From assembly GCA_945910005.1 (NCBI GenBank), contig OX246737.1, positions 83,133,406 to 83,197,405 on the forward strand: a DNA stretch of 64,000 nucleotides, read 5' to 3'. Shown here piece after piece: positions 46,733 to 58,989 of the stretch. The DNA comes from Isoperla grammatica (lineage: Eukaryota; Arthropoda; Insecta; Plecoptera; Perlodidae). The notes under the pieces are model-generated. The model worked only from the letters and a program-made list of their open reading frames with translations, was not told where the DNA came from and did no database searches. Each line of letters opens with the position of its first letter. Position 1 is the first letter of the stretch. Both the position numbers and the translations under genes were made by a program.

Positions 46733-46970
46733 ATCCGTTGTAAGTGGCATACGGCTCCACCAAGATGGACATATCCGTTGTAAGTGGCATACGGCTCCAC
46801 CAAGATGGATATATCCGTTGTAAGTGGCATACGGCTCCACCAAGATGGATATATCCGTTGTAAGTGGCATACGGCTCCACCAAGATGGATATATCCGTTG
46901 TAAGTGGCATACGGCTCCACCAAGTGGCATACGGCTCCACCAAGTGGCATACGGCTCCACCAAGATGGTC
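46733..46970. repeat. 40 bp minisatellite, ~5 units plus two truncated units
   Basis: Units contain ATATCCGTTGTAAGTGGC and ATACGGCTCCACCAAGATGG. The last units are reduced to an 18 bp GTGGCATACGGCTCCACC form. Minus-strand frames crossing it are repeat-derived. Confidence 0.95.
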
Positions 46971-48800
46971 TTGAAAAGTAGTTTTGATCTTCTCAAACGA
47001 GCGTATAACATTATTTTCAGTGAGAGATATTATATATACTAGTGACATGCATTTCTTGCTGTGACTGTCCCCAACTGTCGGTCTATTCAACGACGACTCT
47101 TACTACCCCAGCACCAATTATGTTAGGGGTTTTGTTTTCTGTATGGAAAATAACACATATACAATTTTGGTTGCCAACCTTGCATTTCCAATGGGCTGTG
47201 GGTCGGTCATAAGAACGTCTCTAATATGCGTTCGTAGGGCTTATGTACCTAGTTTTGTATTGATGCATATAAGTTAACAAATCACCGAAAGTTACAACAT
47301 TTTCCAGTGGGAAATGTTGTAACCCCACACCAAGTCTTGCCCTGAAGTAGGAATAAAGCGACAGGAAGAGGACCAAGAGCCACAAAAGAGTTTTACTTCA
47401 TTTTGCCTTATGTAAAATCCGATAAAGATATCAGAAACTTATAAGTGTTCATGTAATAGTGAAGTATACAGTTCGTGTATAGCTTGGTTGAATCATCCTT
47501 CAAATACCTTAAGTCGTAGAAACGTTGCAGCACGCTTCATGTAACAGGTAATTAAATTGTGTCTTTAAAAAGAATAGCTATAGTGTCGTTCGTACCCCTG
47601 TAGGAACTGAGTGCATAATGACAATGACATGTCACAAGGTTCTGTCTCCACCGCAGAGTAGCTCAGTCAGCTGTATTCATTCCTCCTTCCTATTCTTCAC
47701 GTTCAATTTTACAGTTACGCACACAATACCCCGTTAATTCCCTGGCGGTAGTCTTTGTAGTTCTAGCCCGTTCATTGAGAGAAACAATATTATTGTGTGG
47801 AATTAACTCAATTCACGCCCCAGCTCAAACCTAAACTAAGTATTACATTGTTTGTGTAAATATTTACTCAAAAATAATGTTTTCTTGTTGCGGGCCCTGA
47901 ATGGTCTGCCTCATATTGTTGATATACTTACGTAGTATCTTTCGTATTCCCAATACAATCATACTGATCCCAGTACATAGTTATGAGAAATAACAACAGA
48001 TAGAGACGTTAGAACTCTCATCACAATTCATACTATATTTTATCTTTTATAGTCTATTAGATGAGTTAATTTTGGTAGTAGCTGTTAGAACTTTAATTAG
48101 TTTCTTTTTAAGTTTTGTTTTAATTAAAGCATGGATGTTGCCAAAACTGGACACACCATGTGGTATGTTTTGAACTTGTAATGTCCGGACTAGAATATGT
48201 CTATGAGAAAAGCCCCATATATGCAGGGTCAATTCTTTATAATAAATTTCCTGTCACCATTAAAGAAAAACCAATAGATGAATTAAAATCAAACTTAGAT
48301 CTCTTCTTGTAGAAAGAGAATATTATTGCATAGAGAATTTTATGGAAGACAAGCTCGGTTAATTGGTTAAGTGGAATCATTTTGTTGATATCAATGTGTT
48401 ATTGAGCCTAAAGAAATCAGTCTTCATGGCATCACTTTATTTTATTTTATTTCCAGCTTTAGTATTATTAGACTCACCATATCTGGTTGTGACAGCATGG
48501 GCATATGTCTATATATTATGTGCGTGTGGATAGGCACTTTTATATGCATTACATGTTATTGCATCTTGTCTGTACAGTCAACTCCTATTTATACTAGGCC
48601 TATGCAATATCTGATGTTTTTTATGTTTTAACCTATATTCTTTATCTCTTATACTGATTTACTTGGTCAAGTTCAATAACGTAAGCCTTAGTCTTAATAT
48701 AAAAGATGTGTTCCAAACAATATAATTTTGTTAAAGAAAAAAGGCAAAATAAATAAAAATAAATAAATAAAGGGTACAGCTAGGAACGACGAGGGGACAG
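46971..48800. other. Unique gap
   Basis: No gene is recognised. The sequence is AT-rich, with many stop codons in all frames that I scanned. Confidence 0.4.
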
Positions 48801-48803
48801 TTA

Positions 48804-48965
48804 TGCCCGGGTCCCATGCTTTTACGTCAGACGCTGACGTCGGACGTTGGCTAATCGTAGCCATTTACGCCAACGCTGGCACCGCACGTTCGTCGCAAAT
48901 AATGCGGGCTACGGTTGGCCAACGGCCGACGTCAGTTACCGACGTAAAAGCATGGAAAACGGTCA
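48804..48965. mobile_element. MITE-like element with TTA flanks
   Basis: Inverted arms of ~65 bp contain CCATGCTTTTACGTC and CGTTGG on the left and the complementary GACGTAAAAGCATGG on the right. TTA lies at 48801-48803 and 48966-48968. A 3 bp TTA/TAA duplication is typical of PIF/Harbinger elements, but three AT bases can match by chance. There is no coding capacity. Confidence 0.75.
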
Positions 48966-48968
48966 TTA

Positions 48969-49990
48969 GACCTAGGCTTTACAACTCGTTGTGACGTGAA
49001 GTGCCTCATTAAAAAAATATTTTTATCTTAAACATATATCTGTTAAAGGGATTCAATTTGAATACTTGAATCCATTTAATTATTCTTATATAATGTAGTG
49101 TCCACAATCTATGAGCTGACTAACAATACACACATACCGAAGTTAATGTGGTCTCCCACTATGCAAAGTGCAATTATTTCCATGATAATGAGTTATTTCG
49201 CTCACTGTCTTCAGTCTTGCATTTGCAGATATAATTACACGTTACAAAACGGGAGTGAAACATTTATAAATACTTTTCATCTCTACCCAATTTCGTAGCT
49301 CGCTAAGATCTCGCTTCATAACTCCACGAGGTTTCCGTGTTTTGCACGTTAAAACTTCATCAGCAATGGACGTAAATCTGACCTGATAATCCGCTTGACA
49401 GAGTATCATTGATTCATTCCGCACACGTCTTAGTGTCACTGGTTTTTTGCGATCACTTGCCTTCAAATAGATTTCCATTTGAAGGCCAAATTATTCAAAT
49501 TGTGGATTTAATGAAATGAAGCGTTTTCTCTAAAACATAAATAAAGTACACAGGTCTTATTTCGAAGCTCCTTAGTTGGCGAAATAATAGACTATTTTTT
49601 ACGAAAAGTGACGTTATAAGTAGGCGACCAAAGCTCGAAGTCGTTAACTTCTAGTTGATAGCTGTTAGGAACAGAAAGTGATGACTTTATTGGGCAGCTA
49701 ATCAATAAACATGGCGTTCGCCAACGGAGAACATACAAAATGTGAGTAAACTTGTTATTTGCAAAACCTTTCACTGCATCTGCGTTTATATTATTGTAGC
49801 CCATTTTAAAAATAATTTACTCTCTTCTTCATTCTCCCCGCAGCTCTCCTCATCTTCCAGAACAACAACACACATAGATGACAATCTTGTCTACAATACA
49901 TCACTGAACATTGGTATACCATGGATTTATAATGGTAGCCTACCTACGGTACATCAGCTCATGTTTAATTGTTTGACGTTGTGTTTTGTG
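48969..49990. other. Unique gap
   Basis: No supported feature. Frames of 60-85 residues at 49098-49298, 49242-49478 and 49742-49999 overlap and have no recognisable motif. Confidence 0.4.
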
Positions 49991-50170
49991 ACGATTTAGG
50001 GGACCGTGTAAAAAACAATAATATGTATCTGGATCATTTTAAAAATATTATAATAATAGGTGATTTTCCATATTGATCTAGGACCTTTAGACGGGGTTAT
50101 AGATGATTTTCAGAATTGATCTAGAGGGCCGTGGTTACTTCTATTTAAAGGTCCTAGATCAATTCTGAAA
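49991..50170. mobile_element. Decayed inverted-repeat element(s)
   Basis: Facing copies of TTGATCTAGGACCTTTA (about 50075) and AAAGGTCCTAGATCAATTCT (about 50145) and a middle AGAATTGATCTAGAGG show nested palindromes. GATTTAGGGGACCGTG at 49993-50008 matches part of the arm of the element at 2642-2884. This is probably one or two overlapping MITE remnants. Confidence 0.55.
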
Positions 50171-50178
50171 AATGTCTA

Positions 50179-50483
50179 TAGGGCACTAGCAACACCAACA
50201 GACAACAATGGAACAAATGAAATGAACTGATGGACAAACAATCAGCTGTCAAAATAATAAAATTGCAACCATACAAATAAAAACAAGTGTAGCAATAGTA
50301 ACTGCTCACGATTTAAAACTTTTAATAATGGACAACGACTAAGTGAAAGTTTTGTAAGTGTATTTGTTTGTTTTTTGTTTTGTTTTCCAAAATCAGACGA
50401 AATTATGTTTTGACAGCTTGTTGTTTGTCCATCGATTCAATTCATTTGTTTCATTGTTGTCTTTTGATGTTGCTAGTGCCCTA
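50179..50483. mobile_element. MITE-like element with ~75 bp inverted repeats
   Basis: The left end TAGGGCACTAGCAACA and the right end TGTTGCTAGTGCCCTA type arms continue inward through ACAACAATG...ACAAATGAA and GGACAAACAA. The element spans about 305 bp with no coding frame. A 2 bp duplication is possible but ambiguous. Confidence 0.75.
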
Positions 50484-50529
50484 TTAGATCGTCAATGACA
50501 ACAAAGGACGAGTAGTGTAACTCCTCCCT

Positions 50530-50570
50530 CTTGACGTCATCACTTGGTGGGCGTGTTTTAAGATGGCTGA
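50530..50570 (+). promoter_or_regulatory. Promoter-like cluster: CRE, GC-type and YY1-type sites
   Basis: TGACGTCA (50532-50539), GGGCGTG (50549-50555) and AAGATGGC (50560-50567) lie within 36 bp. This combination is common in TATA-less metazoan promoters. The THAP-type start codon lies 80 bp downstream at 50650 on the same strand, which supports a promoter reading. There is no experimental evidence. Confidence 0.45.
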
Positions 50571-50649
50571 ACTGTGGGACGATTCTTTGTGACAGGTGCA
50601 CTATCCCACACTACGTTTCCGTCAAAACTTTGGTAAAAATTGAATTAAA

Positions 50650-50941
50650 ATGGTTCAATATTGTGTTGTACAGCATTGTAATTCAAGAGCTTAATAAAGA
50701 GGTGTTTCTTTCCATGCACTCATTTCCAAAAGATACTAAGTTAAGAAAGACGTGGGCGATTAAAATAAGGAGAGGCAAACAACGCGTCACGAAAATATCT
50801 GATACCATGCGAGTGTGTTCTCGTCATTTTTTGGATTCAGATTACAGGGAAATTCCACACGGCAAAACCAAATGTTTAAGACACGGAGCTGTGATAGTGT
50901 TTTCCCGTTTACAACTCCACGAAAACTTCCAATTTACATAG
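50650..50941 (+). pseudogene. THAP zinc-finger domain segment with one frameshift
   Basis: From ATG at 50650 the frame reads MVQYCVVQHCNSRA, giving the first two THAP cysteines in C-x4-C spacing, then two stop codons (50692-50697). Shifting by one base at 50692 continues the domain in the frame open to 50941: the HSFPKD segment, a tryptophan helix (TWAIKIRR), and CSRHF (50816-50830) giving the C-x2-H zinc ligands, then a LRHGAVIVF tail like the usual proline-containing THAP end. THAP domains bind DNA and occur in transcription regulators and P-element/Kolobok transposases. The single extra T in GCTTAAT could be a real mutation or a sequencing error. The rest of the protein was not found downstream. 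Confidence 0.75.
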
Positions 50942-51039
50942 TTCACAGGTGGCCGGTTCTGATATCAGTCTAAATAAAAGCCTGACATAGTCATTAATAA
51001 ACATGAAGAATAATGGTAAAGGTAGTCTATAGGCCTTGG

Positions 51040-51165
51040 CCAAGCCTAAAAATAAAAATAAGTAGGCCTAGGCCTAGACCTACATCGTAAACAATACAGG
51101 TTAGAGCCCTAGACCTAGGCCTAGCGCCTAGGGCCTAGGACTAGCCTGAGACTAGGCCTACACAC
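51040..51165. other. AGGCCT/CCTAGG-rich tract
   Basis: Dense overlapping TAGGCCTA and CCTAGG strings (for example TAGGCCTAGGCCTAGACC) occur without a fixed period. A similar tract lies at 59110-59400. The nature is unknown; it may be degenerate satellite or a compositional habit of this genome. Confidence 0.5.
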
Positions 51166-51214
51166 GTATGATGGAAATGGCCATCATATGCCATCATATG
51201 ATAGTGACACACGT

Positions 51215-54200
51215 GACGTAGCGCTGTGATGTGTCCACCCTGTCCATTGTCCACCTACAGTGTTGCCACATGGGTCGCGTGGTTACAGGACAGCACAGTC
51301 TTGCGCGTGAGTAAGCACGGCAACCATGTTGCACACGTGACGTAGCGCTGTGATGTGTCCACCCCGTCCATTGTCCACCTACAGTGTTGCCACATGGGTC
51401 GCGTGGTTACAGCACAGTATTGCGCGTGAGTAAGCACGGCAACCATGTCGCACACGTGACGTAGCGCTGTGATGTGTCCACCCCGTCCATTGTCCACCTA
51501 CAGTGTTGCCACATGGGTCACGTGGTTACAGCACAGTATTGCGCGTGAGTAAGCACGGCAACCATGTCGCACACGTGACGTAGCGCTGTGATGTGTCCAC
51601 CCTGTCCATTGTCCACCTACAGTGTTGCCACATGGGTCGCGTGGTTACAGGACAGCACAGTCTTGCGCGTGAGAAAGCACGGCAACCATGTTGCACACGT
51701 GACGTAGCGCTGTGATGTGTCCACCCCGTCCATTGTCCACCTACAGTGTTGCCACATGGGTCGCGTGGTTACAGCACAGTATTGCGCGTGAGTAAGCACG
51801 GCAACCATGTCGCACACGTGACGTAGCGCTGTGATGTGTCCACCCCGTCCATTGTCCACCTACAGTGTTGCCACATGGGTCACGTGGTTACAGCACAGTA
51901 TTGCGCGTGAGTAAGCACGGCAACCATGTCGCACACGTGACGTAGCGCTGTGATGTGTCCTCCCCGTCCATTGTCCACCTACAGTGTTGCCACATGGGTC
52001 ACGTGGTTACAGCACAGTATTGCGCGTGAGTAAGCACGGCAACCATGTCGCACACGTGACGTAGCGCTGTGATGTGTCCTCCCCGTCCATTGTCCACCTA
52101 CAGTGTTGCCACATGGGTCACGTGGTTACAGCACAGTATTGCGCGTGAGTAAGCACGGCAACTATGTCGCACACGTGACGTAGCGCTGTGATGTGTCCAC
52201 CCCGTCCATTGTCCACCTACAGTGTTGCCACATGGGTCACGTGGTTACAGCACAGTATTGCGCGTGAGTAAGCACGGCAACCATGTCGCACACGTGACGT
52301 AGCGCTGTGATGTGTCCACCCCGTCCATTGTCCATCTACAGTGTTGCCACATGGGTCACGTGGTTACAGCACAGTCTTGCGCGTGAGTAAGCACGGCAAC
52401 CATGTCGCACACGTGACGTAGCGCTGTGATGTGTCCACCCCGTCCATTGTCCACCTACAGTGTTGCCACATGGGTCGCGTGGTTACAGCACAGTATTGCG
52501 CGTGAGTAAGCACGGCAACCATGTCGCACACGTGACGTAGCGCTGTGATGTGTCCACCCCGTCCATTGTCCATCTACAGTGTTGCCACATGGGTCACGTG
52601 GTTACAGCACAGTCTTGCGCGTGAGTAAGCACGGCAACCATGTCGCACACGTGACGTAGCGCTGTGATGTGTCCACCCCGTCCATTGTCTACCTACAGTG
52701 TTGCCACATGGGTCGCGTGGTTACAGCACAGTATTGCGCGTGAGTAAGCACGGCAACCATGTCGCACACGTGACGTAGCGCTGTGATGTGTCCACCCCGT
52801 CCATTGTCCATCTACAGTGTTGCCACATGGGTCACGTGGTTACAGCACAGTCTTGCGCGTGAGTAAGCACGGCAACCATGTCGCACACGTGACGTAGCGC
52901 TGTGATGTGTCCACCCCGTCCATTGTCCACCTACAGTGTTGCCACATGAGTCACGTGGTTACAGCACAGTATTGCGCGTGAGTAAGCACGGCAACTATGT
53001 CGCACACGTGACGTAGCGCTGTGATGTGTCCTCCCCGTCCATTGTCCACCTACAGTGTTGCCACATGGGTCACGTGGTTACAGGACAGCACAGTGCGCGT
53101 CAGTAAGCACGGCAACCATGTCGCACACGTGACGTAGCGCTGTGATGTGTCCACCCCGTCCATTGTCCACCCACAGTGTTGCCACATGGGTCACGTGGTT
53201 ACAGCACAGTATTGCGCGTGAGTAAGCACGGCAACCATGTCGCATACGTGACGTAGCGCTGTGATGTGTGCACCCCGTCCATTGTCCACCTACAGTGTTG
53301 CCACATGGGTCACGTGGTTACAGGACAGTATTGCGCGTGAGTAAGCACGGCAACCATGTCGCACACGTGACGTAGCGCTGTGATGTGTCCACCCCGTCCA
53401 TTGTCCACCTACAGTGTTGCCACATGGGTCGCGTGGTTACAGCACAGTATTGCGCGTGAGTAAGCACGGCAACCATGTCGCACACGTGACGTAGCGCTGT
53501 GATGTGTGCACCCCGTCCATTGTCCACCTACAGTGTTGCCACATGGGTCGCGTGGTTACAGGACAGCACAGTGCGCGTGAGTAAGCACGGCAACCATGTC
53601 GCACACGTGACGTAGCGCTGTGATGTGTGCACCCCGTCCATTGTCCACCTACAGTGTTGCCACATGGGTCGCGTGGTTACAGCACAGTATTGCGCGTGAG
53701 TAAGCACGGCAACCATGTCGCACACGTGACGTAGCGCTGTGATGTGTCCACCCCGTCCATTGTCCACCTACAGTGTTGCCACATGGGTCGCGTGGTTACA
53801 GCACAGTCTTGCGCGTGAGTAAGCACGGCAACCATGTCGCACACGTGTCGTTGCGCCGTGACGTAGCGCTGTGATGTGTCCTCCCCGTCCATTGTCCACC
53901 TACAGTGTTGCCACATGGGTCACGTGGTTACAGCACAGTATTGCGCGTGAGTAAGCACGGCAACCATGTCGCACACGTGTCGTTGCGCCGTGACGTAGCG
54001 CTGTGATGTGTCCACCCCCTCCATTGTCCACCTACAGTGTTGCCACATAGGTCGCGTGGTTACAGGACAGCACAGTATTGCGCGTGAGTAAGCACGGCAA
54101 CCATGTCGCACACGTGACGTAGCGCTGTGATGTGTCCACCCCGTCCATTGTCCACCTACAGTGTTGCCACATGGGTCGCGTGGTTACAGCACAGTCTTGC

Positions 54201-55165
54201 GCGTGAGTAAGCACGGCAACCATGTCGCATACGTGACGTAGCGCTGTGATGTGTCCACCCCGTCCATTGTCCACCCACAGTGTTGCCACATGGGTCACGT
54301 GGTTACAGGACAGCACAGTCTTGCGCGTGAGTAAGCACGGCAACCATGTCGCACACGTGACGTAGCGCTGTGATGTGTCCACCCCGTCCATTGTCCACCC
54401 ACAGTGTTGCCACATGGGTCACGTGGTTACAGGACAGCACAGTGCGCGTGAGTAAGCACGGCAACCATGTCGCACACGTGTCGTTGCGCCGTGACGTAGC
54501 GCTGTGATGTGTCCTCCCCGTCCATTGTCTACCTACAGTGTTGCCACATGGGTCACGTGGTTACAGCACAGTATTGCGCGTGAGTAAGCACGGCAACCAT
54601 GTCGCACACGTGACGTAGCGCTGTGATGTGTCCACCCCGTCCATTGTCTACCTACAGTGTTGCCACATGGGTCACGTGGTTACAGCACAGTATTGCGCGT
54701 GAGTAAGCACGGCAACCATGTCGCATACGTGACGTAGCGCTGTGATGTGTCCACCCCGTCCATTGTCCACCTACAGTGTTGCCACATGGGTCACGTGGTT
54801 ACAGGACAGCACAGTCTTGCGCGTGAGTAAGCACGGCAACCATGCCGCACACGTGACGTAGCGCTGTGATGTGTCCACCCCGTCCATTGTCTACCTACAG
54901 TGTTGCCACATGGGTCACGTGGGAACAGGACAGCATAGTCTTGCGCGTGAGTAAGCACGGCAACCATGCCGCACACGTGACGTAGCGCTGTGATGTGTCC
55001 ACCCCGTCCATTGTCCACCTACAGTGTTGCCACATGGGTCGCGTGGTTACAGCACAGTATTGCGCGTGAGTAAGCACGGCAACCATGTCGCACACGTGAC
55101 GTAGCGCCGTGACGTGACTCCACCACATATATTGTCCACCTACAGTGTTGCTACGTGGGTCGGGC
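51215..55165. repeat. ~119 bp minisatellite, ~33 units
   Basis: Units of 119 bp (124 bp where GGACAG is inserted before CACAGT) contain CACACGTGACGTAGCGCTG, CCATTGTCCACCTACAGTG, TTGCCACATGGGTC and GAGTAAGCACGGCAACCATG. Variants include GTCGCGTGG/GTCACGTGG, CAGTATTG/CAGTCTTG and an inserted GTCGTTGCGCC at about 53848, 53978 and 54480. Every unit has a CACGTG E-box overlapping TGACGT; the GTCACGTGG variant adds a second E-box. The final unit (55100-55165) is diverged. Minus-strand frames of 60-127 residues are repeat artefacts. Confidence 0.97.
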
Positions 55166-57252
55166 GGGAAAACTACCTGCTTATTATTTTTGTATTCGTA
55201 CATAAAGAATTATTCTAAAATGACCTTCAACATTGCATAGGAAAATCGTAAATAATGAAGGAATTGCAGATCGTCTAGAGCTAATTAAATTAAATACATG
55301 GCATTCCCGTGCCTGGGATTATCTACAATTATAAATTGTGTATGTAGCTATGGTAACGCAATACCACCCTCACGTACGAAAACATGAAAAGAAGGTAGGT
55401 CGGAAGAGTGAGAAGGGAGAGGGTCAAGTGGCTTGCCTGCTTGAACCACTACACGACGCTATCTACTATGAATGCGTAAATTTCGCTCTGCTGTTTTTAC
55501 GAAAGAAAAATGAGTTGAACTATGGGTTGTCTGAACGCAGATGGTAATTTGACTCCCACAACCCACAGGCTGCGGAAATAACAATGGGGTTTGATGTGCT
55601 GGAAAAGAAGGATAATTATTGCATTATTTCCGGATGAAGCATTACCATATCGACTGCACATTAATATCGGTTCCACGATAAGAAGTGTACATCACTCCAT
55701 GTTGTACCCACGGACACATGAGCCTGTAACATGACTCGAAACTGTGTCCGTGTCATGGGGTGGGTCTTCTACATCAAGAACATATTAAAATATCATTTAG
55801 AATACATGGATTATACATAAATCACTTACTGTAGAAGTTGAATAGCATCTTAAAACAACGGATGCATCGTGAGTCATGACATAGTTAGTCATCCGATGGA
55901 TGCAACCCTAGACACGTTATAGGAAAGAGATCTCACCTCTAAAAAGTGACTCACAAGGTGACCCCTAACAAACAGTAGATACAATATATACGCATGGTCC
56001 TTATAGAAAGATCCAGAAAATGTAATATTTCTAAATGACATGCATCTACTATGTATTCCACGACCCACCTGAAGGAAAGTGTCAGTCAGTCGGCGGCTAG
56101 AGCTCAATTGGGTTCAGCCTATCTAATTAGTAGTCAAAAAAAGGCTTAAGACTTGGTCTGCATTTAGCGTTACCAATTAGTGACCTACTGCAAAATAACA
56201 AGGCTTGAGCGTGTCCAATTGGTCACCTGATTAAAAGAACAAAACTTAAGACTCGTGGTTATACTACCTGTAGTGATATTATTGTAAGCTGCCTCAAAAC
56301 TGATTCCTAAACTAGTATCAATTAAATTTGCATCTATTTTATCGTGTTCGTGTGTAACGTGTAAATGTACAGTTGAGGTGATTCTTTAGGACGGTTAAAA
56401 TTACGACTTGGTGTAAAGACTGAGTTTCTTTCAAGTCTTTGTCCATAGAAAACGGATTTTAAAGTGAATACTTTTAGATCGTTCATCACACCATGTCGAT
56501 AACCATTCATGCAGTTCAAGTCGATGTACGTTTGCGTAATGTTTACAGTTGAGATCGCATTATTTATGCCGTGGACTTCTACCAAACAGCGGTACGAGAC
56601 ACATAAATACTGTTGACAAACTTTGTTAAAAAGTTCGAAGTTCGAGATTAGGTGGCTGGTTGGCCATTGGATTTATTCCTCTTTCCACTGCAGATGGATC
56701 AATGTTCCAATGCCAGGGATACGCTATATAGGTAATACTTCTTTTTATGTCATACCCGCATTACACAGCTCAATACTTTCGTCCAACTTATTGAATTCAA
56801 GGACAAAAAAGCATCAATTAATATAAGCTATATTGTTGCAGTTTTTTACTAAACTCTTTTTGATTTGCTTTGTTCTTGAATTCAATAAGTTTGACGAAAG
56901 TATTGAGTCGTGTAATGTCGGCATTCACTAGGTTTTTGGTTATTCATCCAGGTTTTGTGATGAGGTTGTTCATGCACATACCTTGCTTCACTCCGTTTCG
57001 CCTTCAAATGTTGCGGCATCCTCAGGTGACAGGTTGGGGTCTCGTGTGTTGTCTCTGCGAACGCCTTGGTTCGTTCTACCAACGTGCTTTAAAATATACG
57101 CATACGTAATAGCTCCATGTATCCCCCTTACCCTAAAACTCTTTATGCCTACCTATAAAGCAGGCAATCATAGGCATTATAGAACCTATAACTACATAGT
57201 ACATAGTGATAATAAAAAATAAAAGGCAAATGTGTTAGGCAAAAGTATTTAA
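55166..57252. other. Unique gap
   Basis: No gene or element is recognised. ACTTTCGTCCAACTTATTGAA near 56776 has an inverted counterpart (TTCAATAAGTTTGACGAAAG) near 56880, so a small hairpin of ~125 bp may be present. Confidence 0.4.
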
Positions 57253-58079
57253 AGTGAAGGTATCTTGGTAACGTAACTTTTTTAAATTAAGTTTTTTTGA
57301 TGAAGGTTGATAAATATTGATATTATGTCTGCTAAAAGTGGTTTTACAAAAATAACACTTATTTTGTACGTGTACCGATAGCTTCAAACGTTTTTACGTT
57401 CAGTACTTACACCTCTAGACCATATTTGTCAAGTACACGAAAATGTAGTATGCTATAGGTTGCTATCTTAGGAATGATGGTATACAATTTTAAAACACAA
57501 TTATGTCACCAGTTTTTTTTAATGAATTTTTCGTGTCCCGGTGAAAAGGCACTTGAGTTTATGCTGTTTTTACTATTCCATAACTTAATTATTATGAAAA
57601 GAGTCACTTACAAGAAATAATGTGCTTATCATGCGCTCGACCCTTATCTTCCAAAAATGCTTGCAGTCTCAAGCCTACGTCAAAAACTTTTCAAGTTTTG
57701 GTAAAATACGTACACGGATGTAAAGCGCATCAGTTTGCTCGTGTCGCAGTCCAGCCGTGAGTACTTTAAGGGTCTAAACAGGTAATTTGCGCAAAGAAAT
57801 TGTCTTCTTGTGTCCTAGCACCGCTCAACAGTAGTTGAGAACGCAAATGTACAGATGCAATCCAAGTATTGGAGGGAAACATGACACCAAGTTAGCGGAG
57901 TGGTGCATCGCCGAGCGTGACCTTGCTTTAACAAGAGTCTCCGCTCGACTGAAATCAGAACGAAGCGCTCGGAGGTCGGTCGGAGTTGTGGTAGTGGGGG
58001 GGTACACTTCATACGTCACACACACATTTGCAAGTAATTCGTAGCAAAAGTGTTTTTTTTCAGGGGGGGTAGATTTACC
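57253..58079 (+). mobile_element. Non-autonomous TTAA-type DNA transposon, copy 2 (827 bp)
   Basis: It is flanked by TTAA at 57249-57252 and 58080-58083. It is a full-length inverted match to 39685-40531, beginning AGTGAAGGTATC and ending GGTAGATTTACC. Shared internal landmarks include ACGTTTTTAC-type, GAAAAGAGTCACTTAC and the AATCCAAGTATTGGAGGGAAAC region. There is no transposase; short frames crossing it (65-69 residues) occur in both copies but differ and are not conserved as protein. Confidence 0.88.
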
Positions 58080-58208
58080 TTAAACAAAAAATAAATATTT
58101 AGTATTTATCGAGTGCTTTTTGGGCAATAATACCTGTTTGCGAGTGTGCAATCCCCAAGACTTTGTGTTTCAGCTAAATGTATTTTTACATGAGGTGTTA
58201 TACATATG

Positions 58209-58368
58209 TCAAATGCATGTTCGTTCCCCACGTGCTTTCCTCAGCTCAGACTCACCCAATCACCAATCACTGAGCAGCTAACCATGTGGATTGCTCTGAG
58301 ATTGGTGGTTGGGTGAGTCTGAGGAAAGTTTGAGTTGAGAAGTACGTGGAGAATGACTATGCATTTGA
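58209..58368. mobile_element. MITE-like hairpin element
   Basis: The ends TCAAATGCAT and ATGCATTTGA bound facing arms with CTTTCCTCAGCTCAGACTC and its complement GAGTCTGAGGAAAG, about 160 bp in all. A related, more diverged copy lies at 62994-63139. No certain target duplication was seen. Confidence 0.75.
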
Positions 58369-58989
58369 CCCAAGTACACTCACGAACCAGACGACTGTTT
58401 GTGAACCAGGACAATTGCTCAGGGAACAGAACACATTAACGAGGTCTGGAGATCCGCTCTAGAGATAAACTGGAACAATTTGGAATAAAAGAGATTACAA
58501 AATTATCGTTGGGGTACCCTACTCATACGGGATCTAAGCCAGACATGAGGCTTTATCTGCTATTAGGCTCGTACTAGCCAAACGTGCAAACATGGCCAGC
58601 ATAGCCGTGAAAGAACATGGATGCCGGTCGAACCGTGTTCTATATCCGTAAAAGGATATCAGGTAGCGCTAGTGGTATCGAAATGAAGGTACGGACGACC
58701 ATCTGTCGCCAACCACTTGAATCTCTTCGAAATTCAAAAACAACGAACGGAGAAGGTTGACGCCACGTTTGTTTTGGTTTCTTGCAAGAGTTTGAAGCAG
58801 GTTTGAAGGTTATTTTTTACATTTGCTTGCTAGAGTATTTAAATCGCGAAGAAGTAACAGCTGCTATGGATTAGAAGAAGACGGTATACTTACATTTTCA
58901 ACATAATCATTTAAGCTACACTGTCAATAATTAATAAAACCACTTACTTGTATTTTGTAAAGAGTAGGCTATTGTGCACCAATCATGCT

